A stretch of DNA of 64,000 bases from Pseudopelobacter sp964542535 (GCA_964542535.1 CAZIUE010000012.1:1-64000); one strand, 5' to 3'. Positions 53,513 through 61,500 are shown, numbered from the stretch's first letter. Notes: generated by a model not told the origin, from the sequence alone. Numbers and translations are program-made.

Positions 53513-54775
53513 ATGGAGCTTATGAACCAGCCCTTTTCCGGGCAGCTTGGAAACCGTCTGATTGAGTTGCTCGACGTGCCGGACTACCACACTCTGAACA
53601 TGGCAGTCGCTTTCGCCAAAAATAGCGGTGTCCTCAGAATCAAGGATGCACTCGAAAAGTTCAGAAAACGAGGTGGAAAAGTTAATGCGTACGTGGGCAT
53701 TGACCTTGGTGGGACGTCGTATGAGGCTCTTACAGCTTTGTTACTTCATACTGATTCGTTGAATGTTGTTCACTCTGAAAAAGGTCAGACATTCCACCCA
53801 AAAATCTACCAATTTGTAGGGAAGGACAAAGGGCTGGTGGTGGTTGGATCACACAATCTGACCGGCGGCGGTCTGTGGACAAACTTCGAAAGCTCAGTAC
53901 TCATCCCGGTAGACAGGTCGAATGCCAATGAGATGGGAGTACTAAGTGGGGTGGAAGACTACATCAGGGAGCTGACCTCACTCAAAGACTCATTCATGTC
54001 AATTGGCACACAAGACGACATAGATAAGCTCCTTCAAAACGGCTATATATCTAAAGAAGTCGCCGATCAAGTGCGCCTCGCGAAAGCTGCGACAAAGAAT
54101 GGAACTGGGGAACGCCTATTTGGTAATGGTGCTCCAGCAAAACTACCGCACGTCGCCATGCCAAAGAAAAAGAAGACGGCCGCGGCTCCCGTGGCACCAG
54201 TTAGCCCTATCTCTACTGCCCTAAACGACGAGGGCCAGACTATTTGGTTTGAAACCAGGAGCATGACTAGCGACTCACGAAATATCCTTGATCTGTCAAT
54301 GAAGTCCCTGATTGAGCGCGGCGACCCCACAGGGACCTCTCTTGATCTTGGCGAACCCGGATTCATGCGCGGTGGTGTCCAGTTTTTTGGTCTAAATCCT
54401 ACAGATACTGCCAAGAAAAAAAATATCACTCTCAACTTCGAAGGGGTTGACTACACAGGTAGCACAATACTTTTTCCTGCTGGAGATAAAGCAAACGGCA
54501 CGTGGCGCCTCCAGATACATGGGAAAAGCTCTTCTAATGTTAAGATCACTGAAGTCTTTAAAGACCTTAATGCCGCAGAAGGTGCACGCTACAATAACAA
54601 AGGCGTGCTGCAGCTCTACTTGCAACTAAAGATAATTACCTTTACTAAGATTCAGGATGATTACTACTCCATGTCTGTATTCCCAGAATCTGAACTCGAG
54701 AATTTCCGGGAAGCTTCAAGAATCTTGGCTCGAAATGGGAGAACAAGCCAAGCTAGACAGCTTGGACTGCTTTAG
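53513..54775 (+). CDS. PLD-family (NgoFVII/BfiI-like) restriction endonuclease
   Basis: The 420-residue protein has one phospholipase D-type catalytic motif: H95-P-K97 followed by S113-H-N115 in FHPKIYQFVGKDKGLVV...SHNLTGGG. Two such protomers form one active site in metal-independent endonucleases such as BfiI. The C-terminal half (about 230-420) lacks that motif and should read the DNA target. ATG 53513 has a perfect AAGGAGG six bases upstream; an open frame to 53411 exists but lacks a good site. It converges on two adenine methyltransferases, overlapping the nearest by four bases, so a restriction-modification role is likely. Base composition is more AT-rich than in core genes. Confidence 0.8.
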   Translation: MELMNQPFSGQLGNRLIELLDVPDYHTLNMAVAFAKNSGVLRIKDALEKFRKRGGKVNAYVGIDLGGTSYEALTALLLHTDSLNVVHSEKGQTFHPKIYQFVGKDKGLVVVGSHNLTGGGLWTNFESSVLIPVDRSNANEMGVLSGVEDYIRELTSLKDSFMSIGTQDDIDKLLQNGYISKEVADQVRLAKAATKNGTGERLFGNGAPAKLPHVAMPKKKKTAAAPVAPVSPISTALNDEGQTIWFETRSMTSDSRNILDLSMKSLIERGDPTGTSLDLGEPGFMRGGVQFFGLNPTDTAKKKNITLNFEGVDYTGSTILFPAGDKANGTWRLQIHGKSSSNVKITEVFKDLNAAEGARYNNKGVLQLYLQLKIITFTKIQDDYYSMSVFPESELENFREASRILARNGRTSQARQLGLL

Positions 54776-55608
54776 AAGCGACTTAGCCATTCTTGATGTT
54801 TCCCTTTCCGGGTCCCACTAATACCACCCTTTGCCCCGCCGAATGTGAGCAGCAAGGCGTTGCCACTCAGCGGGATTCCTTCGGAAACGAACAGCGGAGC
54901 CTGATTCACTTCGCGGTAGCGGTTTATGAACGTTGTTACATCGAAGCCGAATGCATAACCCGTCGTGCTTTGATATGGCGGGTCTACATACACAACAGCA
55001 TTGCTAGGCAAAGGGTCGTTGAGGAGCGTCAAGATATCCATGTTAAGACAGGTCACTCCTTTCATTCCACTCACGAGAGTCGCGACTCGGCGGCGCAGCT
55101 CGGTCGGAGATGGTTGCATCGGATTAGCAGGGCTGCGGCGTATGCTCGTTGCGGTTGGCTCCCAGTAATCACGGAAGCAAGCATTCGCCCAGCGTTCTCC
55201 GTCGCGCCAAATTTGTTTGCCTCCAAAAGAGCAGGCCTGAAGCACTGGATAAAGTTCTGTTTCATGGTTCCCCACCGGGAGCGCCGAAAGCGCCGACATG
55301 TGAGCCTTGAAATCACGTTTATCTCTCGGCAGCGCGGACAAAAACTGATCAAATGCGTCCATGTTAAATGTACCGGAGCCAATGGCAGACCAGAAGGACC
55401 CCCAAGAGCTAATGTCGAGCATCCAAATGCGTGATGGGTCGACGCCTCTGTTAACCAGTTCGACGGACACCGCTGCCGATCCGCAGCATAGGTCGTAGAA
55501 TAGCGAGTTCGGCTCGGGGGCTGCGTCGAGAAGAAGGTCGACAATTTGAGCCGCTACGCGCTGCTTGCCGCCTTGATATGCGCAGGGTACGCGCATTCTG
55601 CAGCTCAT
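54772..55608 (-). CDS. D12-class DNA adenine N6-methyltransferase
   Basis: The 278-residue product has an N-terminal PCAYQGGKQRVA segment akin to the Dam-type PFxxxGGK motif, SAM motif I as LFYDLCCGSAAVSVEL (37-52), and the catalytic DPPY at 209-212. It should methylate adenine in a specific site. The C-terminus is short, but the key motifs are present. It overlaps the EcoRI-type methylase stop by four bases (ATGA), so the two are co-translated, and it meets the endonuclease gene tail to tail. Confidence 0.85.
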   Translation of the reverse strand: MSCRMRVPCAYQGGKQRVAAQIVDLLLDAAPEPNSLFYDLCCGSAAVSVELVNRGVDPSRIWMLDISSWGSFWSAIGSGTFNMDAFDQFLSALPRDKRDFKAHMSALSALPVGNHETELYPVLQACSFGGKQIWRDGERWANACFRDYWEPTATSIRRSPANPMQPSPTELRRRVATLVSGMKGVTCLNMDILTLLNDPLPSNAVVYVDPPYQSTTGYAFGFDVTTFINRYREVNQAPLFVSEGIPLSGNALLLTFGGAKGGISGTRKGKHQEWLSRF

Positions 55609-56852
55609 AAGGATTTCCTGCGAATAAGGATTCGTGCATAAACGCGCCGTCCGTTGATGATGCCGACACCTCCCCTATCCTCAGCGTGAGGACGATACCC
55701 TACCTCTGTAAGGGTCTTGAAAGATACGTTGGTGCGTGCATTGCCGTTGGCAAGCATAACAATCTCGAACTGATCCGGGCTGTATTTATCAAGGAACGTG
55801 ATCGGCACCCCCATAACCCCGTCGTAGTCGACGGGAATATTTTGGGTACGCCCGACGTCGATAGCATCGTAGTTTTCGTAATGTGGATATTCGTCCGGAG
55901 TGTAGCGATGGGTCAATGCTATGGGCTCGTGCCGCCTACTGGTGTCCAAGTTGGTGAACCAGCGTACGCCCTTCACCCGGATGAAGCGACGTCCTCTCTC
56001 ATCTATACCGCAGCCGGCGGCGTTTAGCGGGTAGCCATCGGGTACATAAAATTTGCGATCCCCGGAGCGGATGGATTCTCCATACCAGACTTTATTGTCA
56101 CGAAAGAGCGGGAAGACCTCTTTGCATGTTGCCGCGTTCATGTTGCCAAGAATAATAAAATCTTTTTCGTGACGCTCTAGCAGGCTCATGTACTCGCGGA
56201 AGAGACTGAAGGGTGGATTGGTGGCCACTATGTCGGCTTCCTTAAGCAAAGCTTCGCACTCGTCCGACCGAAAATCACCGTCACCAGTGAGATGCACGAG
56301 AGAGTTGCCGTGCATGGCAAACAAGGACTCTAAATCCAGTGAACCGTCCGGCCTCACCAGCGTCTCGTCAGGCACTTCGGTTACTACCGCCTTATAGGCG
56401 TCAGTCTCTCCCTCTAGTGGATATTCTTGTCCCGCCATTGGGGATCCGGCGTAACAGGTGGATGTTAGCCCTGCGAGCCCGATCTTGTTGAAATTCAGCA
56501 CAAAAAACCTGAAGAAAGCCGACTCAAAAGGATCGTCACAGTTACAAAGTATGGTCTTTCCCTTTAGTTGCTCTCTATGCTTCACCATTTCTCTAGCCAC
56601 GTCCTCGTACTGCGTATAGAATTCATCCTTCTTGGTAATGAACGCACGATTGAGAGTCGCATTTCCGGATTTCGTGTGTGGCTTTGGACGTTCTGTCTTT
56701 ATATCAAATGGCATGGTGCCCTCGCGAACCACCGCTTTGAGAAAGGTATTAATTGCGGCGGACATGCCGATGCCAATCTCGTCGAACACCTCGCTGGCGC
56801 GTCTCTTGACGTCTAGGTCGATGCGTATTGTCGTAGTCGGTTTGATTGACAT
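55605..56852 (-). CDS. DinJ/RelB-type antitoxin domain fused to EcoRI-family adenine methyltransferase
   Basis: Residues 1-55 (TTTIRIDLDVKRRASEVFDE ... VVREGTMPFDIKTERP) match the ribbon-helix-helix antitoxins DinJ/RelB in sequence style and length. From about residue 62 the protein follows the EcoRI adenine methylase family: RAFITKKDEFYTQYEDV, CNCDDPFESAFFRFF and the catalytic NPPF at 212-215. The 415-residue total equals the sum of both parts. ATG 56852 has GAGGAG eight bases upstream, so the antitoxin-like part is translated. Two direct repeats lie just upstream. The fused domain probably binds there and represses its own operon; the D12 methylase follows with a four-base overlap. Confidence 0.85.
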   Translation of the reverse strand: MSIKPTTTIRIDLDVKRRASEVFDEIGIGMSAAINTFLKAVVREGTMPFDIKTERPKPHTKSGNATLNRAFITKKDEFYTQYEDVAREMVKHREQLKGKTILCNCDDPFESAFFRFFVLNFNKIGLAGLTSTCYAGSPMAGQEYPLEGETDAYKAVVTEVPDETLVRPDGSLDLESLFAMHGNSLVHLTGDGDFRSDECEALLKEADIVATNPPFSLFREYMSLLERHEKDFIILGNMNAATCKEVFPLFRDNKVWYGESIRSGDRKFYVPDGYPLNAAGCGIDERGRRFIRVKGVRWFTNLDTSRRHEPIALTHRYTPDEYPHYENYDAIDVGRTQNIPVDYDGVMGVPITFLDKYSPDQFEIVMLANGNARTNVSFKTLTEVGYRPHAEDRGGVGIINGRRVYARILIRRKSL

Positions 56853-56868
56853 ATTTAACACTCCTCTC

Positions 56869-56915
56869 GTGAAATACAATGTAGCACGATTTGTTGTGAA
56901 ATACAACGTAGCACG
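56869..56915 (-). promoter_or_regulatory. operator-like direct repeats overlapping a predicted promoter
   Basis: GTGAAATACAAYGTAGCACG occurs at 56869-56888 and 56896-56915, starts 27 bases apart, just upstream of the RHH-methylase gene. On the minus strand TTGTAT (-35) in the distal repeat and TACATT (-10) in the proximal repeat are exactly 17 bases apart. The distal repeat is centred on GTTGT-GAAAT-ACAAC, a five-base inverted repeat. Confidence 0.65.
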
Positions 56916-57052
56916 CAGGAGAAATATTTAGGGACACCCTTTTAATATTCACATTTCAAGAAAAGGAGATGTCCCAACTCTCGTGTGGACTCGGTCGCGG
57001 CGGAAAACCTGCCGCGCAGGTCACACTCATAGACGTTGGACATGAAGGACGA

Positions 57053-57306
57053 ATGGTGGCCAAGTGGAAACCGACTCCCGCCGAGAAGACGCGAAAGAGG
57101 GAGCGGAGGGCGGAGTACATGACCATATTCATGAACGGGAAGCAGAAGCGGGTCAGACGTCCGCCGACCATCGATGGTATGGACGTGGATGAGTTTATCC
57201 GGCAAAATGCCGACCCATCTGGCTGCACCGGAATGAAATGTGGGAATATATTGAGACCGAGCCGTCGGAGGGGGGCGAGGATGGCGAGACGATGGAGATA
57301 TTTTAG
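57053..57306 (+). pseudogene. frameshifted small gene of unknown function
   Basis: From ATG 57053 (with GAAGGA upstream) the frame encodes a basic N-terminus (MVAKWKPTPAEKTRKRE) and a MTIFMNGKQKRVRRP core, then VDEFIRQNADP. At about 57211 the sense shifts by one base: the neighbouring frame continues IWLHRNEMWEYIE and an acidic tail ending at TAG 57304-57306. The combined length of about 84 codons looks like one small protein broken by a one-base change. The unshifted frame runs on to 57361 with atypical residues. I do not recognise a function. It is 47 bases before the AlbA_2 gene. Confidence 0.55.
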
Positions 57307-57353
57307 ATACGCAACCATGCTGGAGCTAGATTGTACAACACTGGAGCCTGCCG

Positions 57354-58847
57354 ATGAATGATATCACCCTCACCCCCGAACAGGCCGTACCCCGCATCGT
57401 GAGCCTTTTGGCCGCCCACGAGAGCAAGACCCTGGAATTCAAGCGGATGGGCGACAACAAGGTGGTGAGGAAGCTGCTGGAGGCGATCTGCGCCTTTGCC
57501 AACACCGAGGGGGGCGTGCTGGCCCTGGGGGTGGCGGACGAGAAGCAGGGGAAGGGGGCTGCCCGTCTCTTCGGCATCCAGGAGAACCCCGAGGCGCTGG
57601 ACGAATTGATGCGCAAGATCCGCACCCAGTACAATCCCCCCATCGAGACCGTCCGCTTCGTGCGCCTTCCCTGCACCCTGCGCGACGGCAGCGCCGGGCA
57701 GGTCGTGCTGGTACAGGTTCCCCAGAGCGACAAGGTCCATTCCATCGTTGATGACGGGACCTGGACGAGGGGTACCGCAAGTAACAGGGAGATGAATGCG
57801 ACGGAGATAGCCGAACTCTCCTACCGGCGTGGCGTGCGCAGCGCCGAGAGTGAACCGGTGCCGGTGGATTGGAGCTTGCTTGACACGACGGTCTGGGCCG
57901 AATTTGCAGCAACGCGCGGTTTCAGCCGTACCCGCCCTTTGCAGGAGCAGATGGCGCAGTTGGGGCTGGCTGTGAAGGTGGCGAACGAGTGGCTGCCGCG
58001 CCGTGCGGCGGTTCTTCTCTTTGCCGAGGAGCCTGGCGGCCTTCTGGCGGCTCACGGCACGCGAGCTGAAGCGCGTGTGATTGTCTACCAGGGGAAAGCC
58101 GCCGAAGCCGGCGCCAAGCCGAACATGAAGAAGCCACCGCGCACCTTGCGTGGCCCGCTCATCCGTCTGATCGATGAGGCGGTGCGGGTGGTGCTGGACG
58201 AACTAGCCGCCGGGGTGGAACTGGCTTCCAGCGGCTTTAAGGCCCATCATCGTTACCCGGAACGGGTCGTGAAAGAGGCGATCGTCAACGCCGTCATCCA
58301 TCGCGACTACCGGCTGAACCGCGACATCCTGATCCGCATCTTCGATGATCGGATGGAAGTGGACAGCCCCGGCGTCTTCCCCGGCAACATCACTCCGGCC
58401 AACATCGCCAAGGCCGGCTCCACGGCACGTAATCCATTGATTGCCAAAACATTGCGGGATTTCCCCGTACCCCCCAACTTCGATCTTAACGAGGGGGTGC
58501 CGATGATGTTTGCCGAAATGGCCAGCGCCCATCTCTATCCACCCCAATATCGCCAGTACGCCGAGGCTGCCAACGAAGGAATTACCGTTACACTGCTCAA
58601 CATGGAACGGCCAACCATCTGGGATGAGGTCAGTGACTGGATCGACCGGAACGGTGCCCTGGCCAATACCGATCTGCGTCGTATTGCACGAGTCGATACC
58701 TTGAAGGCGTCCAAGATGCTCAAGTCGTGGGTTGAACAGGGGATTCTGGTTCAACAGCCTTCCCCGGCCAAGCGCTATACCTCCTATGTGAAGCCGGTCC
58801 AGCCATCTGTACAAGGAGTTTTATTATCCAGCGACGAAGATAATTAA
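57354..58847 (+). CDS. Schlafen-type AlbA_2 / GHKL ATP-binding protein
   Basis: The 497-residue protein starts with an AlbA_2 (Schlafen-like) domain: LEFKRMGDNK, ICAFANTEGGVLALGV and HSIVDDGTWTRGTASNREM. A GHKL-type HATPase_c_4 region follows at about 300-375 with KEAIVNAVIHRDY and VDSPGVFPGNITP, then a winged-helix-like C-terminus (about 420-470). Such proteins were long annotated as RecG-like transcriptional regulators; many now appear in defence islands, with nucleic-acid binding or cleavage proposed. The start is ATG 57354. Its GC content is like the core genome, unlike the adjacent methylases. Confidence 0.85.
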   Translation: MNDITLTPEQAVPRIVSLLAAHESKTLEFKRMGDNKVVRKLLEAICAFANTEGGVLALGVADEKQGKGAARLFGIQENPEALDELMRKIRTQYNPPIETVRFVRLPCTLRDGSAGQVVLVQVPQSDKVHSIVDDGTWTRGTASNREMNATEIAELSYRRGVRSAESEPVPVDWSLLDTTVWAEFAATRGFSRTRPLQEQMAQLGLAVKVANEWLPRRAAVLLFAEEPGGLLAAHGTRAEARVIVYQGKAAEAGAKPNMKKPPRTLRGPLIRLIDEAVRVVLDELAAGVELASSGFKAHHRYPERVVKEAIVNAVIHRDYRLNRDILIRIFDDRMEVDSPGVFPGNITPANIAKAGSTARNPLIAKTLRDFPVPPNFDLNEGVPMMFAEMASAHLYPPQYRQYAEAANEGITVTLLNMERPTIWDEVSDWIDRNGALANTDLRRIARVDTLKASKMLKSWVEQGILVQQPSPAKRYTSYVKPVQPSVQGVLLSSDEDN

Positions 58848-59095
58848 ACGCATTAATGCAAAAAAACGCTCAAATATCGGAATGTTGTAAATTTGCTAAT
58901 TATCCGGTCAGAGCTTTGTGCCGGTGAAGATGAACTCATCACAGGGAGCCAAAGGGACAGGTTTCAATGCGCACTTTTTCCGGTCCAGAAACACCGCTCC
59001 CGCGTGCGGTGAACTGACATGGATGAACCGGTTTGTTATTTTTCACGCGAGATAATTAACTGTAAAAATCCAGAAAAACCTCTGAAAACAACAAT
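58848..59095 (+). other. intergenic region without a supported gene
   Basis: This AT-rich stretch separates the AlbA_2 gene from the split DprA-like gene. A 41-codon frame from 58931 has no family resemblance or good ribosome binding site and is not called. A CGGTGAA(C) motif and a CCGGTT motif recur, hinting at decayed repeats. Confidence 0.3.
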
Positions 59096-59602
59096 ATGAA
59101 AAAACCGTCATTATCTGTCTGGTCTCTGGAGGGGGGAGAATGGGGACTTGGCAATGCCGGACTCCTCGAATACCCCCTGACGGCATTTTTTGCTTCCCGC
59201 ACATGTCCCGATGCGGCAGTTCGGGCGGGCATGGATTGGGCAGTTGAACAGGCCCGGACAAGAAAGCCGGTCATCGGAGGGTTTCACTCACCGCTCGAAT
59301 TTTCAGTGCTTGAAGTTCTGTTAACGGTTGGTGCGCCATGCATTATCGTTATATCCCGCAAGCTCGATCAGGCTCGTTTGCCGCTGGCCTAGCGGCAGGC
59401 TGCGGCGGCGGGGAATGTGGTGGTGGTCAGCATTGACGATACGACACGCCGGCTATCGGTAGAGATTGCAGCGCGACGCAATGAATGGATCGTGAGACAT
59501 GCAACCAAAATCGTAGTCGCCCACGCATCAGAGGAAGGAAAACTGCAATGGCAGATCAAACGATGGGAACAAGCGGGCAAAGCTATTACCTTTCTTACGT
59601 GA
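59096..59602 (+). pseudogene. DprA/SLOG-like gene split by one in-frame amber codon
   Basis: Two open stretches, 59096-59392 and 59393-59602, lie in the same frame and are separated only by a TAG at 59390-59392. Read through, they give a 168-codon Rossmann-like protein: KPVIGGFHSPLEFSVLEVL, IIVISRKLDQARLPLA, then NVVVVSIDDTTRRLSVEIAARRNE-type and IVRHATKIVVAHASEEGKL-type segments. This layout matches small DprA-related proteins, in which a Trp (TGG) or similar codon follows RLP. A single substitution probably made the stop. No selenocysteine or pyrrolysine context is known for TAG in this group. Confidence 0.7.
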
Positions 59603-59744
59603 GGCGGTAAGATTCAAGTATCTGGGCGTGGGGTGCGAACTGCAAAAGCAACTGGAGGTGGCACTACTATCCCTTTGCCATGCTGATCTGATTAAGCGTT
59701 GTTACATCGCCTGTCACACCACAGCGTATCAGGAGCCAGCAGCC

Positions 59745-59876
59745 ATGCAGCGCCAGGACATCCGCTGGAAACAGCGACTCGCCAACTATACCAAGGCCTT
59801 GTCGCAACTCGAAAAGTTCATCGCCAAAGGCGAGTTGAACGAGCTGGAATCAACGGGGTCAGGTGTGCCTTTCTGA
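59745..59876 (+). pseudogene. N-terminal fragment of a HepT/HI0074-type protein
   Basis: From ATG 59745 the frame reads MQRQDIRWKQRLANYTKALS followed by LEKFIAKGELNELE, the typical start of HI0074-family nucleotidyltransferase substrate-binding proteins (HepT toxins). It then loses the match and stops at 59876, so about two thirds of the gene and its MntA partner are missing. It is a remnant of a second toxin-antitoxin pair. Confidence 0.6.
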
Positions 59877-59958
59877 CTTTTGTTACAAGAAAGCAAAAAG
59901 GCATGGCCCTGTTAGCCCCCCAAGCCCCCCTGGCAATGTCTGATTGGCTGAACCATTC

Positions 59959-59987
59959 TTGACTGTACTGCGCCATTGACGTATAGT
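59959..59987 (+). promoter_or_regulatory. near-consensus promoter of the toxin-antitoxin pair
   Basis: TTGACT at 59959-59964 and TATAGT at 59982-59987 are exactly 17 bases apart. The expected start falls at or next to the ATG at 59994, so the transcript would have little or no leader. Confidence 0.65.
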
Positions 59988-59993
59988 CTCCTC

Positions 59994-60317
59994 ATGGTCA
60001 TCATTGAAACCCCCATATTTACAAGGCAATTATCATCAACTTTGTCCGACGACGAATACCGTCTTTTTCAGGCAACGCTATTGGATCGACCAGACGCCGG
60101 AAAAGTTATTTCCGGTGGTGGAGGCCTTCGAAAGATTCGATGGGCTTTGAAAGGGCGCGGCAAAAGCAGCGGCGTTCGGGTGATTTACTATTGGTTTACT
60201 GCACGGGGAACCATATTGCTCCTGTTCATGTACCCAAAGAACGTGCAGGACAATTTGACCCAAGATCAACTCAAATTACTCAAGAAGGTTATTGAGGAGG
60301 AATACCATGAAAGATGA
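59994..60317 (+). CDS. RelE/HigB-type toxin
   Basis: The 107-residue protein fits the RelE/HigB2 toxin family: IIETPIFTRQL start, DEYRLFQATLLDRPDAG, GGLRKIRWALKGRGKSSGVR and a LLFMYPKNVQDNLT end. These toxins cleave mRNA at the ribosome. ATG 59994 has no ribosome binding site and the promoter ends seven bases upstream, so leaderless translation is likely. The toxin gene comes first, as in HigBA operons, and overlaps the antitoxin gene by 11 bases. Confidence 0.88.
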   Translation: MVIIETPIFTRQLSSTLSDDEYRLFQATLLDRPDAGKVISGGGGLRKIRWALKGRGKSSGVRVIYYWFTARGTILLLFMYPKNVQDNLTQDQLKLLKKVIEEEYHER

Positions 60318-60609
60318 ACTATTTCAGGAACTGCTGGAAAGCGTGAAGCAGGGTGCGGCAATCATGAAAGGAGAAGCTGAACCTTCCCGCTCGTTTGAAT
60401 TTCCAGAAACAGAGGTACGCGCCCTGCGCGAACAGTTCGGCCTTTCGCAGGATAAATTTGCCAACCTTGTCGGGATCAGTGTGGGAACGTTGCGCAACTG
60501 GGAACAAGGCCGCCGTAAACCGGAAGGTCCGGCAAGAGTCTTGCTTAGAATTGCTGCTTTGCATCCGGAGGCTTTGCTCGACATCGGAATGAAGCAAAAA
60601 ACAGCCTGA
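60307..60609 (+). CDS. XRE-family HTH antitoxin (HigA/NadS type)
   Basis: The 100-residue protein has a helical N-terminus and a Cro/CI-type HTH at about 45-95: LREQFGLSQDKFANLVGISV, then GTLRNWEQGRRKPEGPARVLLR. It should neutralise the upstream RelE/HigB toxin and repress the shared promoter. ATG 60307 follows GAGGAGGAA, a strong site, giving better translation than the toxin. It ends the accessory island; mutM begins about 80 bases later. Confidence 0.9.
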   Translation: MKDELFQELLESVKQGAAIMKGEAEPSRSFEFPETEVRALREQFGLSQDKFANLVGISVGTLRNWEQGRRKPEGPARVLLRIAALHPEALLDIGMKQKTA

Positions 60610-60690
60610 CGTAACCATAGGCTAATCGGATTGATCTTTGCCGTGCCTTTGTGAGAGGGGATGAGAGCGATTATTCATTGGAGGAAACGG

Positions 60691-61494
60691 GTGCCGGAAC
60701 TTCCCGAAGTTGAACTCACCAGACGCAGGCTGGAGCGGGACATGCTGGGCAAGGTGATTGAGCGGGTGCATGTCCGTGCGCCCAAGCTCCGCTTACCGGT
60801 CCCGCCGGAGCTGGAAGAAGCCCTGAAGGGTCGAACAATCCGGGCCGTGGAGCGGCGGGGAAAGTATCTGCTGTTGGACTGTGAAGCCGGATGGCTCATC
60901 GTCCACCTGGGGATGACCGGATTCCTCCGGCTGCTCCATACCCCTCAGCTTCCCGGCAAGCACGATCATCTTGACGTCGTCTTTACCGATGGTTCGGTGC
61001 TGCGGTTCCACGACCCGCGCAAGTTCGGCACCATTGCCTGGACGATGGATAGCCTCGACAAACACCCGCTCCTGGCCGGAATCGGCCCCGAACCGCTGAC
61101 CGCGGCATTCAGCGGCGACTACCTCTTCCGGGTGAGCCGGACCCGCCGGGTGGCGGTCAAGCTGCTGATCATGAATATGGCAATCGTCGCCGGGGTCGGC
61201 AATATCTACGCCAACGAGGCTCTCTTCCGCGCCGGTATCCGCCCCGACCGGCCTGCGTCCACCCTGAGCCGCTCCGAATGTGATCGGTTGGTCGTTGCCA
61301 TCCGGGAGGTGCTGCAAGAATCGATGGATCTGGGAAGCACCTACCGGGTGGAAGAGGCCACGGTCAGCTATCATCCCCTCGACTTCCAGGTGTACGGGAA
61401 GGGAAAGGGGAACTGCACCCGCTGCGGCGGCCTGCTTGAAGCGGCCAGGCTCGGCAACCGGAGCACCGTGTATTGCCCCCGCTGCCAGCATTGA
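60691..61494 (+). CDS. mutM: formamidopyrimidine-DNA glycosylase
   Basis: MutM removes 8-oxoguanine and related lesions and nicks the backbone. The 267-residue enzyme needs its N-terminal proline as the nucleophile, so GTG 60691, giving (M)PELPEVE, is the correct start; GGAGG lies seven bases upstream. E3, K58 (RRGKYLL) and the C-terminal zinc finger CTRCGG...CPRCQ are present. An ATG at 60661 would bury the proline and is rejected. The cardiolipin synthase-like gene follows almost directly. Confidence 0.96.
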   Translation: MPELPEVELTRRRLERDMLGKVIERVHVRAPKLRLPVPPELEEALKGRTIRAVERRGKYLLLDCEAGWLIVHLGMTGFLRLLHTPQLPGKHDHLDVVFTDGSVLRFHDPRKFGTIAWTMDSLDKHPLLAGIGPEPLTAAFSGDYLFRVSRTRRVAVKLLIMNMAIVAGVGNIYANEALFRAGIRPDRPASTLSRSECDRLVVAIREVLQESMDLGSTYRVEEATVSYHPLDFQVYGKGKGNCTRCGGLLEAARLGNRSTVYCPRCQH

Positions 61495-61500
61495 GTGTTC

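Noticed and set aside
58931..59056. 41-codon frame before the DprA-like gene
   Set aside because: No ribosome binding site, no recognisable family and a repeat-rich composition.
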